From contig REGP01000002.1 in the NCBI GenBank assembly GCA_004134995.1, positions 62,001 to 126,000 on the forward strand: a stretch of 64,000 bases of DNA. Reading direction: 5' to 3'. Positions within the stretch are counted from its first letter, which is position 1, and the number at the start of each line of letters is the position of its first letter. Shown in pieces: positions 16,319-23,963 of this stretch. The translations under genes and the position numbers were made by a program. This DNA is from Oxalobacteraceae bacterium CAVE-383 (GTDB lineage: Bacteria > Pseudomonadota > Gammaproteobacteria > Burkholderiales > Burkholderiaceae_D). The notes below the pieces were generated by a model. The model was not told the origin of the DNA and did not search any database. It saw nothing but the letters and a program-made list of their open reading frames with translations.

Positions 16319-17230
16319 ATGGCCATTCGCCCCAATCTTGATATGGATGTCCTTCGGACCTTCGTCACGGCCTTTGAGCTGGGCAGTTTCGCGCGGGCGG
16401 CGGATCGGCTTGGGCGTTCGCAATCGGCGGTCAGCACGCAATTGCGCAAGCTGGAAGAGCAGATCGGCCAGGCGCTGGTGCAGAAATCCGGCCGCGGCCT
16501 GGTATTGACCGCGGCCGGCGAAAGCCTGTTCAGCTATGCCAAACGCATTCTCGAATTGAACGATGAGGCGGTGCAGATGGTGCGCGGCGCCGAGGTGGAG
16601 GGCTGGGTGCGCCTGGGTTTGCCGCAGGATTTCGCCGAGAGCTGGCTGCCGGCGATCCTGGCCCGCTTCGCGCGCACGCATCCAAAAGTGCGCGTGGAAG
16701 TGCGCGCCGACCGCAATGTCCATCTGCTGGAAAAGCTGATGAAAGGCGAGCTCGACCTGGTTTTGGCATGGGGCGCCGGCGACGATGCGCCGCATGCGGC
16801 GAAGGTCGCCGATCTGCAGCTTGCATGGGTTGGGCGCCCTGACTGGCCTGGCGTGCGGAGCCTGGGCGCCGAGCCGCTGCCGCTGGTGGCGTTCGAGCAG
16901 CCGTGCCTGTTCCGCTCGGCCGGCATCGCGGCGCTCGATGCCGCCGGCATTCCGTGGCGGCTGGTGTTCCTCAGCGCCAGCCTGTCCGGGCTGTGGGCCG
17001 CGGCGGCGGCGGGACTCGGCATCACATTGCGTACCGCCGTCGGCATGCCGGCGGGGTTGTCGGCGCTCGATCCCATCGCTACGGGCCTGCCCGCGCTGCC
17101 GTCGATTTCCCTTGCGCTGCATCGCGCCGACGATGAGCCGAATGCGGCGGTCAGCAGCCTGGCCGACATCCTGATGGAAACCATTCACGATCAACTCGGC
17201 ATGCTTGCGAAGCCGCGCCTGGCGGCCTGA
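16319..17230 (+). CDS. LysR-family transcriptional regulator
   Basis: A LysR protein of 303 residues. The N-terminal winged helix reads VLRTFVTAFELGSFARAADR followed by LGRSQSAVSTQLRKLEEQIG. The effector domain starts near GWVRLGLPQDFAESWLP. It is divergent from the tautomerase gene with 111 bases between, the usual arrangement for a LysR regulator and its target. It lies 30 bases upstream of the MFS gene on the same strand and may be co-transcribed with it. The inducer is unknown. Confidence 0.9.
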   Translation: MAIRPNLDMDVLRTFVTAFELGSFARAADRLGRSQSAVSTQLRKLEEQIGQALVQKSGRGLVLTAAGESLFSYAKRILELNDEAVQMVRGAEVEGWVRLGLPQDFAESWLPAILARFARTHPKVRVEVRADRNVHLLEKLMKGELDLVLAWGAGDDAPHAAKVADLQLAWVGRPDWPGVRSLGAEPLPLVAFEQPCLFRSAGIAALDAAGIPWRLVFLSASLSGLWAAAAAGLGITLRTAVGMPAGLSALDPIATGLPALPSISLALHRADDEPNAAVSSLADILMETIHDQLGMLAKPRLAA

Positions 17231-17260
17231 CGGCGCCCTTCCCACTATCCTGCCCCGCCA

Positions 17261-18448
17261 ATGCATCCCATCTTCTCCATCGTCATCGCACAGCTGTTCG
17301 GCACTTCACTCTGGTTTTCCGCCAATGGCGCAGCCGACGACCTGACGCGCGCCTGGGGCCTTGCGCCGGGCGACATCGGCTTGCTGACCAATGCGGTGCA
17401 GCTGGGTTTCATCATCGGCACGCTGACATTTTCCCTGTCCGGACTGGCCGACCGGTTCGAGGCCAGCAAAATATTCACCGTTTGCGCCGTTCTCGGCGGA
17501 CTCTTCAACGCGGCGTTTGCATTGACCGCGCATGGCTTGTCCGCGGGGATGCCGTTGCGCTTCGCTGTGGGTTTCTGCCTGGCCGGGGTTTATCCGCTGG
17601 GCATGAAACTGATCGTGAGCTGGGTGCCCGACAAGGCCGGCGCCGCGCTTTCACAATTGCTCGGCATGCTCATTCTCGGCACGTCGCTGCCTTACGGCAT
17701 CAGGGCGGCAGGCTCCAGCTGGCCGTGGCAAGCCAGCATTCTGGCGTCGTCATTGCTGGCATTCGCGGCCGCCGCAATGATCTGGCGGCTCGGCGACGGA
17801 CCGCATCTGCCGCGCAACGGCGGCAAAAGGGCCGTGAGGTCCGTGCGGGCCGGCCATATTTTTTCCTGCTTTTCGATTCCACAATTCCGGGCGGCGGCGT
17901 TCGGCTACTTCGGCCATATGTGGGAAGTGTATGCGTTCTGGACCATCCTCCCTGCCCTTGTGGTCTTGAGCGGTATCGCGGCGCCTGCAACGAATGGCGT
18001 GTATGGATATGCATTTGCGATCATCGCAATCGGCGCCGTCTGCAGCATTGCCGGCGGCGCGTGGAGCAAGCGCATCGGCAGTATTCGCGTTGCCGCAATC
18101 ACGCTTGGCATATCCGGATTGTGTTGCGCGCTGTATCCATTCAGCGTTGCATGGAGCATGCCGGCCAAGCTGCTTCTCATGTTCGCCTGGGGGGCGACGG
18201 TCGCCGCCGATTCGCCGCATTTTTCGGCCTTGTCCGCCAAGGCCGCTCCGCCGGATAACGTCGGCAGCGCGCTGGCCTTGCAGAACGCCATCGGCTTTGC
18301 CATTTCAATGGTGTCCATTCAACTCTGCACAGCCGTCATCGAGCATGCCGGGAGCCGGATATCGTGGCTGTTGCTGCCGGGCCCGCTGCTGGGTTTGATC
18401 GGACTTATGCCCCTGATTTTGCGAACCCGTTTTCAGCCTGCGTCTTGA
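17261..18448 (+). CDS. MFS transporter
   Basis: This 395-residue protein has about twelve hydrophobic helices. The first begins at the very N terminus (FSIVIAQLFGTSLWFSANGA) and the loop 2-3 motif of the major facilitator superfamily is seen as GLADRFEASK. A central hydrophilic loop (GDGPHLPRNGGKRAVRSVR) separates the two six-helix halves. The substrate is not predictable; the sequence resembles the anion/cyanate-type branch, but this is weak. It follows the LysR gene by 30 bases and is followed by a 120-base AT-rich gap before the HipA-like gene. Confidence 0.85.
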   Translation: MHPIFSIVIAQLFGTSLWFSANGAADDLTRAWGLAPGDIGLLTNAVQLGFIIGTLTFSLSGLADRFEASKIFTVCAVLGGLFNAAFALTAHGLSAGMPLRFAVGFCLAGVYPLGMKLIVSWVPDKAGAALSQLLGMLILGTSLPYGIRAAGSSWPWQASILASSLLAFAAAAMIWRLGDGPHLPRNGGKRAVRSVRAGHIFSCFSIPQFRAAAFGYFGHMWEVYAFWTILPALVVLSGIAAPATNGVYGYAFAIIAIGAVCSIAGGAWSKRIGSIRVAAITLGISGLCCALYPFSVAWSMPAKLLLMFAWGATVAADSPHFSALSAKAAPPDNVGSALALQNAIGFAISMVSIQLCTAVIEHAGSRISWLLLPGPLLGLIGLMPLILRTRFQPAS

Positions 18449-18489
18449 TCGGTTTATTGTGTGCGCGATTCGCCATCGAATCTAAAGTA

Positions 18490-18565
18490 TCTATTCATAA
18501 TCTATTCAAAATAGACTAATATCTGGCTATTACTATAGGTAGATAGCCTGAAAAATATCTATTCA
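18490..18565. promoter_or_regulatory. AT-rich operator-like repeats before the HipA-like gene
   Basis: TCTATTCA occurs at 18490-18497, 18501-18508 and 18558-18565, the last ending two bases before the ATG. The middle copy is part of a perfect palindrome TCTATT-caa-AATAGA (18501-18515). A second inverted repeat, GGCTAT/ATAGCC, spans 18525-18548. The block is much AT-richer than its surroundings. The protein it precedes has its own N-terminal HTH, so these are plausible autoregulatory sites; binding is inferred. Confidence 0.5.
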
Positions 18566-18567
18566 TC

Positions 18568-19908
18568 ATGAATTCATTTCCGTCCCCGGTCGAGCAACTG
18601 CGCGCCATTCTGCGGCAACAACCCGCGGACGGCACCGCCTTGTGCCGGCAATTGCGGATTTCCCAGCCGACGCTGTCCCGGCTCTGGAAAACGGCGGGGC
18701 CGGATATCGTGCGCTTCGGGGCGGCGCGCAGCTCGCAATACGGGATGCTGCGCAATATTGCGGATATCGGCTCGCTGATTCCGATTTTCCGGGTCGATGA
18801 AGAGGGCGCGATCGCCGCCTTCGGCGAACTCCGTGTGCTGCAAAACGATTGGTATGTATTCACGCCGGAGCATGGCGGCGCGCCTCGGCTTAGTGAAGGC
18901 TTGCCGTTTTTTCTGCAGGATCTGCGGCCGCAAGGGTTTTTGGGGCGGCTGGTGCCGCAACGCCATACCGATCTTCAACTGCCGCCGCGCATCATCGACT
19001 GGAGCGACGACCACGTCCTGATCTATCTGGCCAAGCGCGGTGAAGATATTCCCGGCGATCTGGTCGTCGGCAGCATGTCGTATCGGCGCCTGCTCAATAA
19101 CCCGGTGGCCGATTCGATACCGATGCCGCCAGGCGAACGTGAAACGGTCTATCCCGAATTGGCGCGTCTGGCCAACCGTGGCGATACGGCCGGTTCGTCC
19201 ATCGGCGGCGATCAACCGAAGTTTCTGGTCAATATCGAAACCGGCAATGGGCAATCGCACCCGTCCATCGTCAAATTCTCGCCGGCCACTGATACGCCGG
19301 CCGGCCGCCGCTGGGGCGACCTGCTGATCGCCGAGCATCTGGCTGCCGAAACGCTGGCCGCATTCGGCATTCCCGCCGGCCCTTCCGACCTTGTTTTCGC
19401 GGATGGACGGGTATTCCTGGAGGTGCGCCGCTTCGATCGCATTGGCGAACGCGGCCGTCGTCCGATGGTGTCGCTGACCGGCATCGATGGTTTGCTCGGC
19501 ATGCTGGACCGGCCGTGGTCGGACGCCGCGACCGCGCTGGCCGATCGCGGTTTGCTCGCGCAAGACCAGTTGCTGCGCGTTCGGCTGCTCGACCTGTTCG
19601 GCGCGCTGATCGGCAATACCGATCGTCATCCGGGCAATCTGGCGTTGTCCTGGCGCCTCAACGGCGCGTTTTCGCTGCTGCCGGCCTACGACATGCTGCC
19701 GATGATGTACCGGCCGAATACGCAGGGCGAAGTGATTGAGCGCACATTCGAGCTGGCTGTCATCGACAAGCTCGATTTGCGGCAGCTCGCGCCTGCAATG
19801 GAAATGGCGACGTCATTCTGGAACCGGGTCATCGCGGATCCGCGAATTTCCGATAACTTCACGCAGATCGCCATGGCGCATCTGGACGCCATCCGGCCGC
19901 GCCGCTGA
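18568..19908 (+). CDS. yjjJ: HipA-family kinase with N-terminal HTH (YjjJ/HipH type)
   Basis: The 446-residue protein closely matches the size and plan of E. coli YjjJ (HipH). Residues 1-45 form a winged helix-turn-helix (LCRQLRISQPTLSRLWKTAG) in place of a separate HipB antitoxin. The HipA-like kinase follows: a Gly-rich loop SIGGDQPKF (about 211-219), an IVKFSP strand supplying the Lys, the catalytic GNTDRHPGNLAL (about 349-360), and the metal-binding YDMLP (about 374-378). All key kinase residues appear present. HipA kinases phosphorylate aminoacyl-tRNA synthetases or related targets. There is no adjacent antitoxin gene. Operator-like repeats lie just upstream. Confidence 0.85.
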   Translation: MNSFPSPVEQLRAILRQQPADGTALCRQLRISQPTLSRLWKTAGPDIVRFGAARSSQYGMLRNIADIGSLIPIFRVDEEGAIAAFGELRVLQNDWYVFTPEHGGAPRLSEGLPFFLQDLRPQGFLGRLVPQRHTDLQLPPRIIDWSDDHVLIYLAKRGEDIPGDLVVGSMSYRRLLNNPVADSIPMPPGERETVYPELARLANRGDTAGSSIGGDQPKFLVNIETGNGQSHPSIVKFSPATDTPAGRRWGDLLIAEHLAAETLAAFGIPAGPSDLVFADGRVFLEVRRFDRIGERGRRPMVSLTGIDGLLGMLDRPWSDAATALADRGLLAQDQLLRVRLLDLFGALIGNTDRHPGNLALSWRLNGAFSLLPAYDMLPMMYRPNTQGEVIERTFELAVIDKLDLRQLAPAMEMATSFWNRVIADPRISDNFTQIAMAHLDAIRPRR

Positions 19909-20023
19909 GCTTTTATCGCCCTCCTACAAGGGCTTCTGTCCCAAATTGAACTTCGCATCCGGGCAATGTCTTAGCTAATCCATCCCACCCGTCCCTTTAG
20001 CCGACAGCCAGGAGGTTTCGACG

Positions 20024-20626
20024 ATGGCCAACGATGAACCACGCAATCCCGGCCGGCGCAGCCTGCTGACCGGCGCCGCCGCGTTGAGCGTGGCGCCGCT
20101 GGTCGGACGCGCGGCCAGTACAGCGCCGGGCGGCGCCATTGCGCCGGCCGGCGACGTCGATATGATCCTCCAGGTCAACGGCCGCGACCACCGGCTGGCG
20201 CTCGATGTCCGCACTTCCCTGCTCGACGCCCTGCGCGAACATCTGCATCTGACCGGCTCCAAGAAAGGCTGCGACCAGGGCCAGTGCGGCGCCTGCACGG
20301 TGCATGCCGACGGCGAACGCGTGCTGTCGTGCCTGACGCTGGCGGTCGCGGCGCAGGGACGGGCGATCACCACCATCGAAGGCCTGGCCGGCGAAAACCA
20401 GCCCTTGCATCCGGTGCAGCAGGCCTTCATCGATCAGGACGGTTTCCAGTGCGGCTATTGCACGCCGGGGCAAATCATGTCGGCGGTGGCCTGCATCAAG
20501 GAAGGCCACGCGCACAGCGATGCCCAGATCCGCGAATACATGAGCGGCAATCTGTGCCGTTGCGCGGCGTATCCCAACATCGTCGCCGCGATCAAACAGG
20601 CGCGCGGCGCAATGGAGAACGGCTGA
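20024..20626 (+). CDS. paoA: Aldehyde oxidoreductase [2Fe-2S] subunit PaoA
   Basis: This is the small subunit of a periplasmic molybdenum aldehyde oxidoreductase. The N terminus has a twin-arginine signal (GRRSLLTGAAALSVAP). The plant-type ferredoxin cluster is bound by GCDQGQCGACTVHADG plus the later LSCL, and the second cluster by QCGYCTPGQ and NLCRCAAYPN. Length (200 residues) is close to E. coli PaoA/YagT. Its stop overlaps the start of paoB (TGATG). The AGGAGG at 20010-20015 supports the ATG. The enzyme oxidises aromatic and other aldehydes to acids. Confidence 0.9.
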   Translation: MANDEPRNPGRRSLLTGAAALSVAPLVGRAASTAPGGAIAPAGDVDMILQVNGRDHRLALDVRTSLLDALREHLHLTGSKKGCDQGQCGACTVHADGERVLSCLTLAVAAQGRAITTIEGLAGENQPLHPVQQAFIDQDGFQCGYCTPGQIMSAVACIKEGHAHSDAQIREYMSGNLCRCAAYPNIVAAIKQARGAMENG

Positions 20627-21639
20627 TGCGTCCCTTCAATTATCAGCGCGCCGCCGATGCCGGCCAGGCCGTGCGCGCCGGGGGCCAGACCGGCCAGGGC
20701 CAGACGGATGCCGCTACCCAGTATCTCGCCGGCGGCACCACGCTGGTCGATCTGATGAAGCTGGACGTCTTGCGGCCGCATACGCTGGTCGATCTCAATG
20801 CGCTGCGCGAACGCTACGGCGGCATCGAACTGTCGCCGGCCGGCCTGCATCTGGGCGCCTTCGTCAAGATGGCGGCGGCGGCCGATCACCCGGGCATCCA
20901 GCGCGATTATCCGGCGCTGGCGCAGTCGCTGCAGCTCGCGGCCAGCGCCCAGTTGCGCAATATGGCGACACTGGGCGGCAATGTGCTGCAGCGCACGCGC
21001 TGCCAGTATTTCCGCGACCCGAGCTGGAGCGCCTGCAACAAGCGCCAGCCCGGTTCCGGCTGCGCGGCGATCGGCGGCGCCAACCGCAATTTCGCCGTGC
21101 TCGGCGTCGACGACAGTTGCATCTCCCAATCGCCGGGCGACTTTTCCATCGCGCTGATCGCCATGGACGCCCAAGTCGAAATTCTCGGCCGCGGCGGCGC
21201 CCGCGAGATGCCGTTCGCGCATCTGCACAGGCCGCCGGCCGGCGCGCCGCATATCGAAACCACGCTGCATCCGGGCGATGTGATCACCGGTTTCCGCATT
21301 CCGGCGCAGGCCGGCAACCGCCGCTCGCTGTATCTGAAAATCCGCGATCGCGCGTCCTATGAATTCGCGATCGCATCGGCCGCCGTCGCGCTGGATATGG
21401 ATCGCGCAACCGTGCGCCATGTCCGCATCGGCCTCGGCGGCATGGCCTACCGGCCGTGGCGCGCTTCCCAAGCCGAAGCCTTCCTGGCCGGCAAGGCGCT
21501 GAACGAAGAAACCGCGGCCGCGGCGGCGCAACTGGCGATGGCCGGCGCCGTCACCCACGGCGACAACGACTATAAACCCGAACTCGGCCGCCAAACCCTG
21601 ATTCGTGCGCTGCTGCAAGCCGCGGCGCTGGAGACTTGA
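20626..21639 (+). CDS. paoB: Aldehyde oxidoreductase FAD subunit PaoB
   Basis: This 337-residue subunit has the FAD-binding segment YLAGGTTLVDLMKLDVLRP and the second signature LRNMATLGGNVLQRTRC. The sequence TRCQYFRDPSWSACNKR and then GSGCAAIGG supplies the Cys ligands of the extra [4Fe-4S] cluster known in PaoB, which distinguishes it from ordinary xanthine dehydrogenase FAD subunits. The frame is open upstream in paoA, but the first reasonable start is the ATG overlapping the paoA stop. It passes electrons from the Mo centre through the clusters to FAD. It forms an operon with paoA and paoC. Confidence 0.9.
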   Translation: MRPFNYQRAADAGQAVRAGGQTGQGQTDAATQYLAGGTTLVDLMKLDVLRPHTLVDLNALRERYGGIELSPAGLHLGAFVKMAAAADHPGIQRDYPALAQSLQLAASAQLRNMATLGGNVLQRTRCQYFRDPSWSACNKRQPGSGCAAIGGANRNFAVLGVDDSCISQSPGDFSIALIAMDAQVEILGRGGAREMPFAHLHRPPAGAPHIETTLHPGDVITGFRIPAQAGNRRSLYLKIRDRASYEFAIASAAVALDMDRATVRHVRIGLGGMAYRPWRASQAEAFLAGKALNEETAAAAAQLAMAGAVTHGDNDYKPELGRQTLIRALLQAAALET

Positions 21640-21641
21640 TC

Positions 21642-23903
21642 ATGCCCGACGACAGCAGCGTCCATTTCGGACAAGCCCGGCAACGCATCGACGGCCGCGC
21701 CAAGGTCACCGGCGCGGCCCGCTACGCCGCCGACGAGCAGGTCGCCGATCCGGCGTTCGCCTATCTCGTCACCAGTGCAATCGCCTGCGGCCGCATCCGG
21801 CGCATGGATCTGAGCCAAGCCCGGGCCGTGCCGGGCGTGCTCGATATCCTGACCCACGAGAATGTCGGGCAGCAGGCCGCGCCGCCGCCGCAAATGGATC
21901 CGACCGACAAGACCACCGAGACATTGGAAAGCGACCGCATCTGGCATGACGGCCAGATCATCGCCATCGTGGTCGCCGACAGTTTCGAGGCGGCGCGCGA
22001 GGCCGCCAACAAGGTCCGCGTGACTTATGCGCAGGAGCGCCCTGCCGCCACCTTCGACAGCCCCGGCGCGACCGTCGAGGTGCGCAAGGAAACCGCGCGC
22101 TGGAAAGATCCCAAAGTCGGCGATTTCGCCGGCGCCTTTGCCGCGGCGCCGGTGAAGGTGGATGCGCGCTATTCGACGCCGACGCAGCACCACAACGCAC
22201 TCGAGCTGTTCAGCGCCACCTGCAGCTGGGACGGCCCGCGCCTGACGGTGTACGAGCCGTCGCAGACCATGCACGGCAACAAGAACAACCTGGCCGCGCA
22301 ATTGAAGATCGATCCGGCCATGATCCGCTGCGTCAGCCGCTACGTCGGCGGCGCCTTCGGCAGCAAGTCGCTGGCCGCGCATACCGTCTGGATCGCGATC
22401 GCCGCGCGCCGGCTGGGCCGGCCGGTGAAGCTGGTGCCGACGCGCGACCAGGGCTTCACCATCCGCACCTATCGCGCGGAGACGCGGCAGCATCTGCAGC
22501 TCGGCGCCGGACGCGACGGCAGGCTGATCGCGTTGCGGCACGAGGGATGGGAAGTAACTTCCCGGCCTTCGCATTTCAACGTCTCCGGCGCGATGTCGAC
22601 CACCCGCATGTACGCTTGCCCGAATATCGAAACCAGGGTCAATCTGGTCCATGCCGATCGCAATTCACCCGGCTTCATGCGCGCGCCGCCGGATACGCCT
22701 TATATGTTCGCGCTCGAATCCGCGATGGATGAGCTGGCCGTGGCGCTCGATATGGACCCGATCGAACTGCGCCGCATCAACGATACCCGGACCGATCCGA
22801 CCAACGGCAAGCCGTTCTCCAGCCGTTCGCTGATGCAATGCTACGATCAGGCCGCCGAACGCTTCGGCTGGAGCCGGCGCGATCCGCGTCCCGGTTCGAT
22901 GCGCGACGGCGACTGGCTGATCGGCTGGGGCTGCGCCACTGCCTGTTACCCGTCGAACATCGGCGCCGCCGCCGTGCGGCTGTCATTGACGGCGCAAGGC
23001 AAGGCGACGGTGGCATTGGCCGCGCACGAAATCGGCACCGGCGCCTATACCCTGGTGGCGATCACGGCGGCGCGCGGGCTGGGTTTGAAGGTGGAAGATA
23101 TTACGGTGCTGCTGGGCGACAGCGATCTGCCGCCGGTGCCGATCGCCGGCGGATCGAACAATGCCGCCAGCACCGGTCATGTCACCGATATGGCTTGCAA
23201 GGAAGCGTGTGCGCGGATGGCGGCCGCGGCGGTGGCCGCCGGCGACAGTCCGTTTCACGGCACCGATAGCGCCGGCCTGCGCCTGGAGAACGGCATGCTG
23301 GTCGGCGACCGGGGCGCCGAACCGCTGGCCAAGGCGCTGGGCCGCGTCACCGGCGGCGTGCTGGAAATCCATTCGGAATTCGTGCCGCCGGGTTCCGCGC
23401 CGACCGCGTTGCAAACGCTTTATAAAGGCGTATCGGCGTTCGTGGGCGGCACCGGCCGGCAGGACGTCACCGCCTTCGCCTTCGGCGCGCAATTCGTCGA
23501 AATCCGCATCCATCGCCGCACCCGCGAGCTGCGCGCGCCGCGCATCGTCAGCGCTTTCGCATCCGGCACCATCGTCAATGCCACCACGGCCCGCAGCCAG
23601 TACATGGGCGGCGTGATCTGGGGCCTGAGTTCGGCGCTGCACGAGAAGACCGAACTGGATTTGCGCAGCGCGCGCTACGTCAACGACAACTTCGCCGACT
23701 ATCGCATCCCGGTCAATGCCGACACGCCGTCGGTGGAAATCATCATGGTGCCGGAACAGGATACGCGCGTGAATTCGCTCGGCATCAAGGGAATCGGCGA
23801 GATCGGCATCGTCGGCATGAATGCGGCGGTAGCCAATGCGGTGTATCACGCAACCGGCAAGCGCGTGCGCGACATGCCGGTGCGTGTGGAAGATCTGCTA
23901 TAA
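21642..23903 (+). CDS. paoC: Aldehyde oxidoreductase molybdenum-cofactor subunit PaoC
   Basis: The catalytic subunit has 753 residues. It starts MPDDSSVHFGQARQRIDGRA with the typical GRAKVTGAARYAAD. Molybdopterin-binding segments include VGGAFGSKSL and SPGFMRAPPDTP. The catalytic Glu lies in KGIGEIGIVGM near residue 720. The frame opens at TTG 21636, overlapping the paoB stop, but ATG 21642 is the better start. A strong terminator follows the stop. In E. coli the chaperone gene paoD comes next; it is absent here, so cofactor insertion must use a gene elsewhere. Confidence 0.9.
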   Translation: MPDDSSVHFGQARQRIDGRAKVTGAARYAADEQVADPAFAYLVTSAIACGRIRRMDLSQARAVPGVLDILTHENVGQQAAPPPQMDPTDKTTETLESDRIWHDGQIIAIVVADSFEAAREAANKVRVTYAQERPAATFDSPGATVEVRKETARWKDPKVGDFAGAFAAAPVKVDARYSTPTQHHNALELFSATCSWDGPRLTVYEPSQTMHGNKNNLAAQLKIDPAMIRCVSRYVGGAFGSKSLAAHTVWIAIAARRLGRPVKLVPTRDQGFTIRTYRAETRQHLQLGAGRDGRLIALRHEGWEVTSRPSHFNVSGAMSTTRMYACPNIETRVNLVHADRNSPGFMRAPPDTPYMFALESAMDELAVALDMDPIELRRINDTRTDPTNGKPFSSRSLMQCYDQAAERFGWSRRDPRPGSMRDGDWLIGWGCATACYPSNIGAAAVRLSLTAQGKATVALAAHEIGTGAYTLVAITAARGLGLKVEDITVLLGDSDLPPVPIAGGSNNAASTGHVTDMACKEACARMAAAAVAAGDSPFHGTDSAGLRLENGMLVGDRGAEPLAKALGRVTGGVLEIHSEFVPPGSAPTALQTLYKGVSAFVGGTGRQDVTAFAFGAQFVEIRIHRRTRELRAPRIVSAFASGTIVNATTARSQYMGGVIWGLSSALHEKTELDLRSARYVNDNFADYRIPVNADTPSVEIIMVPEQDTRVNSLGIKGIGEIGIVGMNAAVANAVYHATGKRVRDMPVRVEDLL

Positions 23904-23908
23904 AAAAA

Positions 23909-23933
23909 ACAGCCCCGCAAGGGGGCTGTCTTT
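23909..23933. terminator. Rho-independent terminator after paoC
   Basis: ACAGCCCC-gcaa-GGGGGCTGT followed by CTTT on the plus strand, with an A-run on the left side, forms a strong hairpin six bases after the paoC stop. It probably also serves the convergent amidase gene ending at 23964. Confidence 0.85.
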
Positions 23934-23963
23934 ACGCCTGCATCATCGATGCGATCGATGCGG

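Noticed and set aside
16208-17266. Long minus-strand extension upstream of the tautomerase
   Set aside because: It is antisense to a complete LysR gene; only the last 127 codons, from MPFVR, match a protein family and have a ribosome site.
20284-20625. Upstream extension of paoB
   Set aside because: It lies out of frame inside paoA; the ATG overlapping the paoA stop is the family start.
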